Notes: generated by a model from the sequence alone, not told the origin. DNA of 64,000 nucleotides from Haliangium sp963772315 (GCA_963772315.1 CAVYWJ010000001.1:992001-1056000), one strand, 5' to 3'. Positions 31,464 through 46,479 are shown, numbered from the stretch's first letter. Translations and numbers: made by a program.

Positions 31464-33326
31464 CTAGCGGCCGGCCCACAGGAAGTAGTTGCGGACCGCC
31501 TGCGTGTCGGTGTTGAGCTGCGCCAGCGTGCTCTCGTCCTTCTGCTTCTCGATGATTTCGTCCAGGCGCTTGATGCAGTCGTCGCACGGAAGCTGGGCCG
31601 CGTGGACCATGACCAGCAGGGTCCCTTGCCGCACGATGCGATCCGTGGACTCGACATGCTTCAGGATCTTGTCCATCACCGGACGCGCCTTGTCGTCCAG
31701 CTTGATGAGCTCGAGCAGGGCTCGCTCCACGGCCGCGGTCTTGAGACTGGCTTTCTCCTCGGGAGACCACTTGGCCAGATCGGTGATGTGCTCGCTCATC
31801 TTCTTGCCGATGTCGTCGCCGGTCTCATCCAGGATGCCGCCGTAGCACTGAGGATCCTGCTTGCAGCGGACACCCGTGTGGGCGCGCGCGAGGTGCTGCT
31901 CGAATCCGCGTTGAAAGTTGCGATACCCGGCCGCGCGTCCCTGCGCCATGGACAGCTCCTGCCCGCTCTCGTCGATCTTGGCCTGGTTCTTGTCCTTCTT
32001 GGCTTGCTCGAACTTGGGCTCGATCTTCTGCGCTTCCTTATCGTACTTGGCGGCTTCCTTCCTGTAGCGCTCGACCATGAAGAGGATCGGCTCGAAGTCC
32101 TTGGCGTCACGGACCAGACGCGCGTACGCCTGACCTGCGGCCATGCGGATCTGCTCTTCCTGGCCGTCGTCCTTGATGAGCTTGGCCAGCGCAGGGAGCG
32201 CCTCGGTGTCGGTGGCGAGCGTCGAATAGACGTCGATGGCCATCGGCCGCACCACGTCGTCGGTATTGGGATCCTGCCAGTAGGCGCGCACCGCCGCCGC
32301 CGACTTGGGATCGTTGATCTTACGCAGGGCATCCAGGATCGCGGTGTGCTGGGTGGGACCAGGAGCGCCGTTGGCCTGGAAGAAGGCAGGCAGCGCCTCC
32401 TTCTTGAGCCCCGCGGTGAGCACGTCCACGGCCTCCTTGGCGTACAGATCGCCGAGCAGCGACGCAGACTTGAACTCGAGGTTCGTGGGCGCCTTGCACT
32501 TCGACTCCGGCCCCTGCTCCTTGTTGCAGTCGGTGTTGAAGTCGTTCTTCTTGGCTAGGGCGTTGATTTCTTTGTGCTCGCCCTCGAAGATTTTGATGAG
32601 CTCGGGAATCGCCGGCTTGCCGATGGCGATCAGCGCGCGCCGTCCCTGCTGGTAGATGGGCGCAATCTTGTAGATCGCCTCGATGATCGGAATGACTGCC
32701 TTGGGGCTGCGCGCCTCTGCCAGCGCGTTCGCGGCCGCGGCAAAGAGATGCACCGGCTGATCCTTGGGATCGGTCGTGAGCACCCCGATCAGGGTGTCGA
32801 CCGCTCGCGGCTCGCTGCCGAATTGCCCGAGCGCGGCCACGGCCGAGCGGCGCACTTCCTGACCGGCGGACAGCTGCGGCATGCTCTTGTTGACCACGGT
32901 GACCAGGGACTCGACGCTGCTCTGATCCTTGGCCTGCCCCAGTGCATCGGCCGCCAGCTTGGCGTTCTCGATCGAGCGGTTGTCGCTGACGTCGAACTCC
33001 TCGAGGGCCTTGCGCAGCACGGGCAGCGCTTCTTCCCAGTGGGTCTTGCCCTGCTTGTCCGGGTTCCCTGCCAGCTCGGTGATGACGCGCAGCACCCGCT
33101 CGGGGCGGCCGCGGTCCTCCCAAACCTTGGCCAGCGGCTTGATGGCCACCGGGTCTTTGAGTCGCTGGAGCTCGGTGATGGCGCGCTGGGCCTCGCCGGG
33201 CTCGTCGAGCTTTTCAATCCACGTCTGTGGGCTGTAGGGATCCTCGGGACATCCCGCCAAGGTCAGGGCCAAAAGCGCGGTAGCCAGGCACGCTGGCAAC
33301 CTGCCAAACGCGTGTTGTCGACTCAT
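31464..33326 (-). CDS. HEAT-repeat lipoprotein
   Basis: This 620-residue envelope lipoprotein starts at the ATG 33326, preceded by AAAGGAG. The lipobox is LTLAGC (Cys26). The mature chain is almost entirely helical, with HEAT/PBS-type repeats such as RSAVAALGQFGSEPRAVDTLIGVL and EALPALAKLIKDDGQ. A Lys-rich predicted coiled coil (EKFEQAKKDKNQAKIDE-like, residues about 480-510) comes before the end. It lies downstream of the ExbB/ExbD operon on the same strand, but a terminator separates them. The insertion sequence sits exactly at its stop codon, leaving the protein intact. It could act as a scaffold; the function is unknown. Confidence 0.85.
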   Translation of the reverse strand: MSRQHAFGRLPACLATALLALTLAGCPEDPYSPQTWIEKLDEPGEAQRAITELQRLKDPVAIKPLAKVWEDRGRPERVLRVITELAGNPDKQGKTHWEEALPVLRKALEEFDVSDNRSIENAKLAADALGQAKDQSSVESLVTVVNKSMPQLSAGQEVRRSAVAALGQFGSEPRAVDTLIGVLTTDPKDQPVHLFAAAANALAEARSPKAVIPIIEAIYKIAPIYQQGRRALIAIGKPAIPELIKIFEGEHKEINALAKKNDFNTDCNKEQGPESKCKAPTNLEFKSASLLGDLYAKEAVDVLTAGLKKEALPAFFQANGAPGPTQHTAILDALRKINDPKSAAAVRAYWQDPNTDDVVRPMAIDVYSTLATDTEALPALAKLIKDDGQEEQIRMAAGQAYARLVRDAKDFEPILFMVERYRKEAAKYDKEAQKIEPKFEQAKKDKNQAKIDESGQELSMAQGRAAGYRNFQRGFEQHLARAHTGVRCKQDPQCYGGILDETGDDIGKKMSEHITDLAKWSPEEKASLKTAAVERALLELIKLDDKARPVMDKILKHVESTDRIVRQGTLLVMVHAAQLPCDDCIKRLDEIIEKQKDESTLAQLNTDTQAVRNYFLWAGR

Positions 33327-33386
33327 TAGCCGTCTCCTTTGCGCGTGGGTCGGTTTTGCATGGCCTCGAAGGCCAAGGTGGACGAG

Positions 33387-33413
33387 AAAAAAAAAGCCCG
33401 GAAGGCCGGCCCG
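33387..33413 (-). terminator. Rho-independent terminator after the exbBDD operon
   Basis: On the minus strand a GC-rich hairpin (GCCGG-CCTT-CCGG with a bulge) is followed directly by nine T residues (A-run 33387-33395 on the plus strand). It lies about 75 bp after the stop of the second ExbD gene and before the HEAT lipoprotein gene, which would therefore need its own promoter. Confidence 0.75.
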
Positions 33414-33485
33414 TATCGCTGCGCGAGCATACATCGGGCCGCCGCCGGGCGCCACTCGAGGGAGGGCAGATGGCAAGGACGGAAG

Positions 33486-34091
33486 CTATTCGGCCGTTTT
33501 TCTACTGTGGCGCTCCACCGCGAACATGATGTTCGTATAGCCCGCCGCATTGGCCGTCTTGAGCACCCGGTTGATGATCTTCGCCTTCACACGCTTGTCG
33601 GCCTGGAGAATGGCGAGGCCGTCCAGGCACTTGATTGGATCCGTCGGATCGGGATCCGTGCAGCGGCGCTTGTCCGCGTCGCTGAGCGAGTCGAAGCTCA
33701 TCTTGAACCGCTGCCGCTCCTGCTGCATCGTGTCGAAGAGATCGCCGATCTTCCACTGACCCGGTGGATCGTCGAACACGCTCTGCGACTCTGCCATGTG
33801 CAGGTTGTTGAACGTGATCGACTGCATGGTCACGGTGATGACCGGCGATTGCTGCAGGTCGCCTTGCTGCACGGCCGCGGGCAGCTCGAGGCCCGCTTGC
33901 GTGGTGAGGATCTCGCCCGAAGCCGAGAACACCATGAGCAAGAACGTGACCAGGATGGTCATCATGTCCACGAAGGGCGTGAGGTTCAGGTTGACGTTAC
34001 CGCCGCCGCCGTGGCCGCCGTGGCCTTTCTGGGCGAGGTGCTTGAAAGGGATCGTGCTGTAGAGCCTAGGACCTGGCGTATGGACTGGCAT
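33486..34091 (-). CDS. ExbD/TolR-family protein (second copy)
   Basis: This 201-residue protein has a short Gly/His-rich cytosolic N-terminus, one membrane helix starting LNLTPFVDMMTILVTFLLMV with the conserved proton-conducting Asp, and a periplasmic domain. The periplasmic part is longer than usual and carries an insert with two cysteines (RRCTDPDPTDPIKC). The C-terminal KAKIINRVLKTANAAGYTNI matches the ExbD peptidoglycan-binding fold. It follows the other ExbD gene by 12 bp. Together with ExbB it forms a proton-driven motor module. Confidence 0.9.
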   Translation of the reverse strand: MPVHTPGPRLYSTIPFKHLAQKGHGGHGGGGNVNLNLTPFVDMMTILVTFLLMVFSASGEILTTQAGLELPAAVQQGDLQQSPVITVTMQSITFNNLHMAESQSVFDDPPGQWKIGDLFDTMQQERQRFKMSFDSLSDADKRRCTDPDPTDPIKCLDGLAILQADKRVKAKIINRVLKTANAAGYTNIMFAVERHSRKTAE

Positions 34092-34103
34092 GACACTTTC
34101 CCT

Positions 34104-34595
34104 TCAAAGCTGCGGCCGTGCCGAGAGCGAGGCTGGATCGGCCAGGCCGACATCCTTGAAGCCGGAGTCAACGGCCGTATCCATGACCGAGATGATGGTT
34201 TGATACGAAATCTCGTCTTCGGCGGCGATCTCGATGCTCTCGCGGTCGGCGAAGTGGTTTTCCTTGTGCTCGACGAGCACCTCTCGCAGGGCCTTCCAGT
34301 TGTAGTCCTCGCCTTCCTTCTTGACCTGGCGGAACTCGTTGATACGGCTGAGGCCGACCCAGATCGTGGTCTCCTGGATCAGAATGGACGCCTGGACCTT
34401 CTCGTCGACCTCCAGCTGCTGCTCGCTGTTGCGAGCGACACCTTTAGGCTTGATGCTGATCTGGGCCAGGCTGGTCCACACCGCGGTCACCAGCAGGAAC
34501 GCGGTGAGGCAGCTCAACAGATCGATGAACGGGACGATGTTCAAGTGAACGTCCACCGATTTCTTATCGCCACCGGTATCTATGGCTGCACCCAT
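34104..34595 (-). CDS. ExbD/TolR-family protein (first copy)
   Basis: This 163-residue protein has a membrane helix with the motif LNIVPFIDLLSCLTAFLLV, including the functional Asp, followed by a periplasmic domain with DEISYQTIISVMDTAVDSGF typical of TolR/ExbD. It differs clearly from its neighbour, so the two probably form a hetero-oligomer. One TolQ with two TolR-like proteins resembles the AglR-AglQ-AglS gliding motor of Myxococcus, but similar triplets also serve other functions, so I do not assign that name. Confidence 0.9.
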   Translation of the reverse strand: MGAAIDTGGDKKSVDVHLNIVPFIDLLSCLTAFLLVTAVWTSLAQISIKPKGVARNSEQQLEVDEKVQASILIQETTIWVGLSRINEFRQVKKEGEDYNWKALREVLVEHKENHFADRESIEIAAEDEISYQTIISVMDTAVDSGFKDVGLADPASLSARPQL

Positions 34596-34672
34596 CGGTT
34601 GCTCTCCTTTCGCGACTGGTTGTGCACTCGCGTGAGCCCGCTGCCGTCACGACGGCGACGGGCCCTGCGCTC

Positions 34673-35320
<648 letters not shown>

Positions 35321-35619
35321 GATCGCGATGCTCTCCTGTGACGAACGGTTGAAAGGAAACGGACGCTGGCCACTCTAGCAAGTTCGGCACCAGCAAGGTA
35401 AGTCACTGCAATCGCGAAAGCATGCCCCCCGGGTCCGGCAGGTGAGCCGGCAGCGCGACGAGGCATCGCGGGACATCTCGTAGCGAAATGCCCCAGTCGG
35501 TCAAGTCCCTGAATGTAAGGGAGAATGTGGGGGACATGGAGGCCCGATGTAGGGGCCAAACGATGCCGAAATCGCGCTGGCCATTGTCGTGGCCCGCGAG
35601 TCGCGTTAGGAACTAAGGC

Positions 35620-36270
35620 ATGCGCTTTCGGGTGGGTATTCTCGACCTGTGTGCAACTGTCGTGGTGCTGGCAGTCATCCTGCTTCCGGAGCGGTCGATG
35701 ACCGTGGGGCACGCGTACGAGCCAGAACCCGACCGTGTGCGAGCCATCGCGCTCGAGCAGGCCAGGCTGGCCATGGACCCGGGTAACGACGAGGCCGCCG
35801 ATCGGCTGGCCCGGCTGCTCACGGATGTCGGCCAGACCGACTGGGCTGTCCAGGTGGCGAGCTCCGCGGCCAAGAGCTCGGAGCGCGTATCCTGGCGCGC
35901 GCTGCTGGCGGTCTCGACCGCGCATGCCGAGCGCATCGAGGTCGCCGAGGCGCACCGGTTTGCCATGCTGGCGCTCGATGCCTGCCTGGCTTCGGGACCG
36001 GAGCAGTGTCCAGCTGACGAGCGCGAGCGTCTCTCGCTCTACTTCAGCCAGCTCGATGCCGGCGTGAAGTCTGGTATCGACCCGCGCATCGACCCGGTCG
36101 GGTTTCAGCGCGCCGTGCTCGCAGCCATGCGCATCGTCCGTTTCCGCGGCTCGACCTCGGAGGAGAGCAGCGAGCCTGCGGCGCCCCAGAAGAATCAGGC
36201 GAACGGGCCGAAGGATCCGGAGCGGCCGAGCGGGCCTTCATCGGCCAGCCCGGGCGAAGCGCCGCGGTAG
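35620..36270 (+). CDS. Membrane-anchored protein with helical repeats, unknown function
   Basis: This 216-residue protein has one N-terminal hydrophobic segment (LDLCATVVVLAVILLP), a signal anchor or uncleaved signal. It is followed by an all-helical region with a TPR-like pattern (EAADRLARLLTDVGQTDWAVQVA) and a charged Ser/Pro/Glu-rich tail. No family is recognised. It is divergent from the exbB operon with 300 bp between them and converges on the RCC1 gene with an 18-bp gap. Confidence 0.65.
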   Translation: MRFRVGILDLCATVVVLAVILLPERSMTVGHAYEPEPDRVRAIALEQARLAMDPGNDEAADRLARLLTDVGQTDWAVQVASSAAKSSERVSWRALLAVSTAHAERIEVAEAHRFAMLALDACLASGPEQCPADERERLSLYFSQLDAGVKSGIDPRIDPVGFQRAVLAAMRIVRFRGSTSEESSEPAAPQKNQANGPKDPERPSGPSSASPGEAPR

Positions 36271-36288
36271 CCGGCCCGTCACGATACA

Positions 36289-38301
36289 TCAGTTGTTGGT
36301 CGCGATCAGGGTCTGGTGAACCGGGGCGGCGCTGCTCTCGGCTCCGGCGAAGAACCAGCCGGCGGGATCGTGGCCCCAGCACCACCAGCTCTCGTCCTCG
36401 AAGAGCGCGCAGGTGCGGTCGGCGTCGGCGCTCACGCGAATGGGCAGTGCATTCAGACCTGCGACCGTCCTCGGAGAGGAGCCCGCGTCGAGCGTGCCGA
36501 TGTCGTTGCCGAGCTGGCCGTAGGCGTTGTCGCCCCAGCACTGCAGGGAGCCGTCGTTGGCGATGGCGCAGGTGTGGTTGGCACCGCAGGAGAGGCTGCC
36601 CTGAGCGACTGCGCCGTCGATTGCGACCCGAACCGGGCGCCGCTCGTCCTTCTGCGTGTCGTTGCCGAGCTGGCCGAACTCGTTGCTGCCCCAGCACCAC
36701 ACCAAGCCGTCGGCCGTCTGGGCGCAGGTGTGAAGGGCGCCAGTGCATGCATCCGTCACTTCGCCGAGAGACTCGCCAGTGGCCGTGGTCTCCACCTGGG
36801 TCGGCTTCTTGCGATCAGCCTGCGAGCCGTCTCCGACCTGGCCGTCGCTGTTCTCGCCCCAGCACCAGAGCGCTCCACTGATGGACACGGCGCAGGTGTG
36901 GTCCGCGCTCTCGCCGAGGGCGAGGCGAGCAACGTTGTCACCGAGCGACTCGACCAGGGCCGGAGCGCGCACCAGCTGCTTCTTGGCGCCGCCGAGCTGA
37001 CCGCTGCGATTGTCTCCCCAGCACCAGAGCGAGCCGTCCGTGGTGAGAGCGCAGCTGTGCTCCGCACCGGCGCTGATCGAGGCCACATCCAGACCGAGGG
37101 CGAGCACCTGCCCGGGCTTGCTCTTCGCGCTCTTCTTGCTGGCCAGGCCGAGCTGGCCGCGCTCGTTGTCGCCCCAGCACCAGGCCGAGCCGTCTGCGCC
37201 GCGTGCGCAGGTGTGCTGGTCGCCGCCGCTGATCTCGACCACGCCGGCGTTCACGCCGGAGACCGGCGCGGCTTCGGCGCGGCTGTCACGCGTGGCGTCT
37301 CCGAGCTGGCCGCGCTCGTTGTCGCCCCAGCACCAGGGGATGCCGTCGCGCAGGGTGCAACCGTGCAACGCACCGAAATCCGTCTTGTCGGTCACGGGGA
37401 GGAACGTGCTCAGCACGAGCTCGTCACCGGCGCAGTTCGTGTAATGGCCCTCCTCGGCGTGGATGCCGCCGCAGACGGAAGCGCACGTGCCATTGCTCTG
37501 GAAGCCGCAGTCGCCATCCGTGCAGCTCCGACCAGAGATGTCGGCGCCCTCGACGCTGCAGGTGTACATGGCAGGGCTGTCGCCGAACAGATTGCCCCAG
37601 AACGCGCCTTCGTGATGGGAGTAGGTCGCGCGCTCGACAGCCGTGGTCTCGAGATTGGCGCCGCGCAGCGAGATACGGACATGCTTGCCCTGCGTGTTGG
37701 ACCGCGCGGCCAGGCACGCCGACACCAGGCGCTCGCCACGCGGCGACAGCGGACCGGTCGCCCACTCGGGAGCCAGGCCGAACAGTCCCTGCAGAATCAG
37801 AGGCGCGCTGTCGCCGCCGGTCACGGTGATCTGTTGAGTCTCGGGCAGTGCGCACCCGGCCATGTACGAGAGGAGGGTGCGTATGTCGGCCTCTTGCGCG
37901 GCAGACATGGGCAGCTCGTTGATGGTGACGCCGTTGAGGCCGATGCCGTTGAGGCCGATGCCGTTGAGGCCGATGCCGTTGAGGCCGATGCCGTTGAGGC
38001 CGATGCCATTGAGGCCGATGCCATTGAGGCCGATGCCATTGAGGCCGATGCCATTGAGGCCGATGCCATTGAGGCCGATGCCATTGAGGCCGATGCCATT
38101 GAGGCCGATGCCATTGAGGCCGATGCCATTGAGGCCGATGCCGTTGGTTCCATGGAGCTCATAGCTCGTATCGGCAACGTCAAAATCGTCATGCGATCCA
38201 GGAGCGCAGCTCGCTGTCACGAGGAGGGCGAGGCCGGCCATTCCCAACGAGCACCCCAGGGACACTGCGGTTCTGCGATTCCAACTGCAATACATCGACA
38301 T
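36289..38301 (-). CDS. Lipoprotein with GIGLN repeats and RCC1-type propeller
   Basis: This 670-residue surface lipoprotein starts at ATG 38301 with AGGAG upstream. The lipobox is VTASC. Next come fourteen tandem GIGLN pentapeptides (about residues 52-121), then a Cys-containing domain with SACLAARSNTQGK and HHEGAFWGNLFGD, seen in other myxobacterial surface proteins. The C-terminal 350 residues hold seven RCC1-like blades recognised by WCWGDNERGQLG-type motifs, the last one degenerate. RCC1 repeats form beta propellers for protein binding. The repeat tract could form a beta-solenoid stalk. Partner and role are unknown. Confidence 0.88.
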   Translation of the reverse strand: MSMYCSWNRRTAVSLGCSLGMAGLALLVTASCAPGSHDDFDVADTSYELHGTNGIGLNGIGLNGIGLNGIGLNGIGLNGIGLNGIGLNGIGLNGIGLNGIGLNGIGLNGIGLNGIGLNGIGLNGVTINELPMSAAQEADIRTLLSYMAGCALPETQQITVTGGDSAPLILQGLFGLAPEWATGPLSPRGERLVSACLAARSNTQGKHVRISLRGANLETTAVERATYSHHEGAFWGNLFGDSPAMYTCSVEGADISGRSCTDGDCGFQSNGTCASVCGGIHAEEGHYTNCAGDELVLSTFLPVTDKTDFGALHGCTLRDGIPWCWGDNERGQLGDATRDSRAEAAPVSGVNAGVVEISGGDQHTCARGADGSAWCWGDNERGQLGLASKKSAKSKPGQVLALGLDVASISAGAEHSCALTTDGSLWCWGDNRSGQLGGAKKQLVRAPALVESLGDNVARLALGESADHTCAVSISGALWCWGENSDGQVGDGSQADRKKPTQVETTATGESLGEVTDACTGALHTCAQTADGLVWCWGSNEFGQLGNDTQKDERRPVRVAIDGAVAQGSLSCGANHTCAIANDGSLQCWGDNAYGQLGNDIGTLDAGSSPRTVAGLNALPIRVSADADRTCALFEDESWWCWGHDPAGWFFAGAESSAAPVHQTLIATNN
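37936..38145 (-). repeat. Fourteen tandem 15-bp units encoding GIGLN
   Basis: The 210-bp tract is built from 15-bp units that are identical except for the Asn codon. The outer units use AAC and a central block uses AAT, which points to recent internal expansion by slippage or unequal recombination. The period keeps the reading frame, so copy-number change alters the length but not the frame of the lipoprotein. Confidence 0.95.
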
Positions 38302-38846
38302 GGTCTCCTGGTCGTTCAACTCAGTTGTAGTTCTGCTGGAGTGGAAAAGTACAACTGCACAGTAACTCATCCGGGTAGGCTGATCTAGTGAAAAATTACA
38401 GTGTAATTAACCACCGGATGGTAACGAATGTCGTATTAGCTACGACTCCCATGCGTAATTGCTCATTCTTCCTGGGGTTTTCTTTTCGGGAAGATTTTTT
38501 ACTTCTAAACGGAAGTTCCCGTCGAGAGTGTATTTGGTCCCTTCGACTACATCGATTTCATGAAGCAGAGATCGGAAACATCTGGAAAATTCAATCCAGA
38601 CGGAATTTTCACGATCTGAAACGCTCAAACCAGGGAGCGCTTGCCGCTTCTATACAGTACGAGTGAACGAATCCTCGTCCTCGTTGCAGCTAGACTGGAA
38701 CAATCGCCTGGATGAGCGGTGGTGAGATCTCCGCAGAGTCATGCAGGGGAGCTATGCACGCGGACACCAGGGCCACATCTGGCCGCGATGCAGCCCATGT
38801 GTCTCCTGATGCGACGTTTGCGCTCCAGGGCGCCTGTCGAGCCTGC
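38302..38846. other. AT-rich intergenic region
   Basis: About 545 bp lie between the xanthine dehydrogenase operon (3' end) and the RCC1 lipoprotein (5' end), both on the minus strand. From about 38380 to 38660 it is markedly AT-rich compared with the genes. A possible 92-codon frame on the plus strand (38388-38666) has no ribosome site or recognisable sequence and I do not call it. The region probably contains the lipoprotein promoter. Confidence 0.5.
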
Positions 38847-39695
38847 TCAAGCCGTCTCGTACCAGAATTGACCGAGCAAGTTGCACGAGACCTGGCGACG
38901 GTAGGCTGCCGTCGAGCGCAGATCATCGATGGGGTGAATCTCGGCTGCGAGGATGCGGGCGGCGTCGTCGAGGCTGCCGCCACGGGCGAGGTGAGCTTCC
39001 GTCTCTGGCAAGCGGATCACGGTCGGCGCCACGCTGCCCAGGGCGATGCGGGGCGTCGAATCCCGTACGCCGGCCATCACGATCTTGGAGATGGCCTGGG
39101 CGGCGCGTGTGCCCACCTTGCGGAACCATTGCTTGCCGCGGACCGCAGGGATCTCCACCGAGACGATGAGCTCGTCCGGCGTGCGCACGCTGGCGCGATA
39201 CCCGGTGTAGAACGAGTTGAACGGTACCCGCCGCGTGCCGCTGGCGCTGGCCAGCACGATCACTGCATCGGCCACGGCCAGGACCGGCAAGGCATCGCCC
39301 GCCGGCGAGCCATTGGCGATGTTTCCGCCCAGCGTGCCCCGATTCTGGATCTGAATGCCGCCAACCTCGCGTGCAGCAGCTACCAGCATCGGCAGCCTCT
39401 CGGTCACCAGCCGAGATTCGATGAGCTCGGTATACGTGGCCAGCGCCCCGATGCGGAGCACGTCGCCGTCCGGCCCACTCGGCCCGCTCGGCCCAACGAG
39501 ATCGATCCCGCGCAGGACATCGAGGCGCGTGAGGTTCAAGTATCGAAGCCCGGGGACGCGCCCTGCATTCAGCTCCACGTACACGTCCGTGCATCCAGCC
39601 AGAGGAACCACGGGCGCCCGAGCGCGCATCATGGCCAGCGCCTCGTCGAGGCTGCGCGGCTCCAGCATCTCCAGCGAAGAGATCGCAGCTCTCAT
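38847..39695 (-). CDS. Xanthine dehydrogenase-type FAD-binding subunit
   Basis: This 282-residue subunit of the molybdenum hydroxylase family has the FAD-binding fold. It shows PVVPLAGCTDVYVELNAG near residue 30 and IQNRGTLGGNIANGSPAGDALPVL, which contacts the flavin. The C-terminal CO_deh_flav_C part ends with the RRQVSCNLLGQFWYETA region. It passes electrons from the iron-sulfur subunit to NAD+. The ATG shares one base with the stop of the iron-sulfur gene (TGATG). It is the last gene of the three-gene operon. Confidence 0.92.
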   Translation of the reverse strand: MRAAISSLEMLEPRSLDEALAMMRARAPVVPLAGCTDVYVELNAGRVPGLRYLNLTRLDVLRGIDLVGPSGPSGPDGDVLRIGALATYTELIESRLVTERLPMLVAAAREVGGIQIQNRGTLGGNIANGSPAGDALPVLAVADAVIVLASASGTRRVPFNSFYTGYRASVRTPDELIVSVEIPAVRGKQWFRKVGTRAAQAISKIVMAGVRDSTPRIALGSVAPTVIRLPETEAHLARGGSLDDAARILAAEIHPIDDLRSTAAYRRQVSCNLLGQFWYETA

Positions 39696-40167
39696 CAGTC
39701 TGCCCCCGTGACCATGGGCAAGACCTTGAACGCGGGCCGCGCATCCTGCTCCGAAGCCTGCCCCAGCGCCGCGAAGATCGCGCGGTAGATCGCCTCGTAG
39801 CCCGTGCAGCGACACAGGTTGCCCGCCAGCGCCGTGCGCACGTCCTCGATCGACGGCCGCTGCGCCAGGGTCACCGCCGCCAGGATCATGCCCGGCGTAC
39901 AGATTCCGCACTGCGCCGCGCCATGCGCTGCAAATGCCTTCTGGATGGGATGATCGCGCAGCCCTTCGATGGTGGTCACCTCGCAGCCATCGACCTGGCC
40001 CACGGGCACCAGACACGACACCACGATCTCACCGTCGACCAGGACCGTGCACGCTCCGCACTCGCCCTCGCCGCAGCCTTCCTTGGTGCCGCTCAGGCCG
40101 CATTCCTCGCGCAGCACGTCGAGCAAGCGCTCGAGCGGATGCGCATCGGTCTGGACCGGCTCGCCGT

Positions 40168-40186
<19 letters not shown>
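39695..40186 (-). CDS. Xanthine dehydrogenase-type [2Fe-2S] subunit
   Basis: This 163-residue subunit has both [2Fe-2S] clusters. The plant-type ferredoxin motif is GCGEGECGACTVLVDG plus the later SCLVP cysteine, and the helical domain motif is QCGICTPGM with NLCRCTGY. It relays electrons from the molybdenum centre to FAD. The chosen ATG overlaps the end of the molybdenum subunit gene by 19 bp and matches the usual start of the family (QQFKLNGEPV). A C-terminal tail of about 20 residues follows the conserved part. Confidence 0.93.
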
Positions 40187-42315
<2,129 letters not shown>

Positions 42316-42437
42316 GGCGCGGCATTGTAAGAGCAACTGCGCCGCCTGTGGAGCGCAATCGCAACCGTTGCGAACACCGGCGCGTTCGTGGTTAGCTGAC
42401 TGGCCAGCTCGATTGGTTTGCTGGACAGTACGCCGAG

Positions 42438-43688
<1,251 letters not shown>

Positions 43689-43696
43689 GCGAGCAG

Positions 43697-43714
43697 GGCA
43701 GGCCCTCCCCTGCC
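43697..43714 (+). terminator. Stem-loop after guanine deaminase
   Basis: GGCAGG and CCTGCC form a perfect 6-bp stem with a 6-nt loop, 8 bp after the stop codon. No T-tract follows. A second copy of the GCGAGCAGGGCAGGC segment lies about 60 bp further on, so this may also be a small direct repeat. Confidence 0.35.
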
Positions 43715-43807
43715 GAGGACGCAGCGCCGGCCGTCCCGGAGGGCGAGCAGGGCAGGCCCCCGCCCCGTGACTCGCCTCGCAGGCCGCCCGCGCCTGCACC
43801 GAGCGCG

Positions 43808-44431
43808 TCAGTTGAACATCAGCGTGCGCCACGTGCGCAGGATGCACGCCGACGCGTACGCATTGCCGTGGCGGCGGAACTGATACGCGATCCGCTGCGC
43901 CCACTCGAACAGCGCTGCGTCCTGGAACCCGTAGGTCCGCCTGAGCGCCACGCCCAGCGCCTCGAACACCAGCGTCAGCTCCTGCTCGGTGGTCACGATC
44001 TCGGCCAGCCCCAGCAGCGTCCGGATCAGCTCCGGCCGCAGCGGAAAGCGCGCCAGCATCTCGGACATCAGGACCACCGTCGCCTCCACCTCGCCCGCCT
44101 CGGCCAGCCCCCAGACCAGCCCGCCCAGCAGCACCGGAAGCTCGGGCGTCGCGGCCGGCAGCGCCCGCACCTCGCGCGCCGCCGCCTCGAACCGCCCGGT
44201 GTGGATCAGCGCCAGCACGTTCGCGATCTGGTCCGTGCTCAGGTTCCAGCGCCGCTTGGTCCCGCGACGCCCCGTGCGCGACCGCGCCTGACTCGTACCA
44301 GCACCGGCGCTGGCCACGACCCCGGCGGGCGGCTGCGCGTTCGCGCTCGCTCGCTCAGGCTCTGCGTCCGGCATCCGGTGCCTTGGCTGCGCCAGTTCAT
44401 CGGCCCGTATAATCGATGGATTCGCGTTCAT
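43808..44431 (-). CDS. Helical-repeat protein of unknown function
   Basis: This 207-residue protein has a disordered Ala/Arg/Pro-rich N-terminal third ending in a basic SRTGRRGTKRRW segment. The rest is entirely helical with a TPR-like character (NVLALIHTGRFEAAAREVRALP and ELPVLLGGLVWGLAEAGEVEATVVLM). No family is recognised. The ATG at 44431 was chosen over one ten codons upstream; neither has a clear ribosome site. It could be a small TPR adaptor protein. Confidence 0.65.
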   Translation of the reverse strand: MNANPSIIRADELAQPRHRMPDAEPERASANAQPPAGVVASAGAGTSQARSRTGRRGTKRRWNLSTDQIANVLALIHTGRFEAAAREVRALPAATPELPVLLGGLVWGLAEAGEVEATVVLMSEMLARFPLRPELIRTLLGLAEIVTTEQELTLVFEALGVALRRTYGFQDAALFEWAQRIAYQFRRHGNAYASACILRTWRTLMFN

Positions 44432-44649
44432 TCTGCCGTATCCGTGGCCCGTTGCGGCCACTGCCCGTCACCCGGCAAGGATGCAAGACAGTGGATGGAC
44501 CAGCGAGTGGATGTCCTACCGTCTCTGAACGACCCGAGCAAGTAATGAACGAGGGTTTCGCTCAGAATTTTTCTGATGCTCCGCATTCGAACCCAACCGT
44601 CCGACCATTTTTGCTGTCTGGATCACACTCGCAGCGCGTGCGGGCCCGC

Positions 44650-44725
44650 CTGGGTCTCGCTCAGGCCCGGTCTCGCTCGCGCAGGCCCGGTCTCGCTCGC
44701 GCAGGCCGCTCGATCTCGGTCGCGC
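44650..44725. repeat. 20-bp tandem repeats between two minus-strand genes
   Basis: Two perfect copies of the 20-bp unit GGCCCGGTCTCGCTCGCGCA (44664-44683 and 44684-44703) are flanked by one degenerate copy on each side. They lie in the 305-bp gap between the PEGA protein and the helical-repeat protein, just after the PEGA gene stop. Nothing else is recognised in this gap. Confidence 0.75.
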
Positions 44726-44736
44726 GCCGCCGCCGC

Positions 44737-46479
<1,743 letters not shown>

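Noticed and set aside
37862..38164. A 100-codon plus-strand frame encoding repeated LRPMP
   Set aside because: It is only the antisense reading of the GIGLN repeat tract, without ribosome site.
38388..38666. A 92-codon frame in the AT-rich gap
   Set aside because: No ribosome binding site, no recognisable motif and an AT-rich base composition unlike neighbouring genes.
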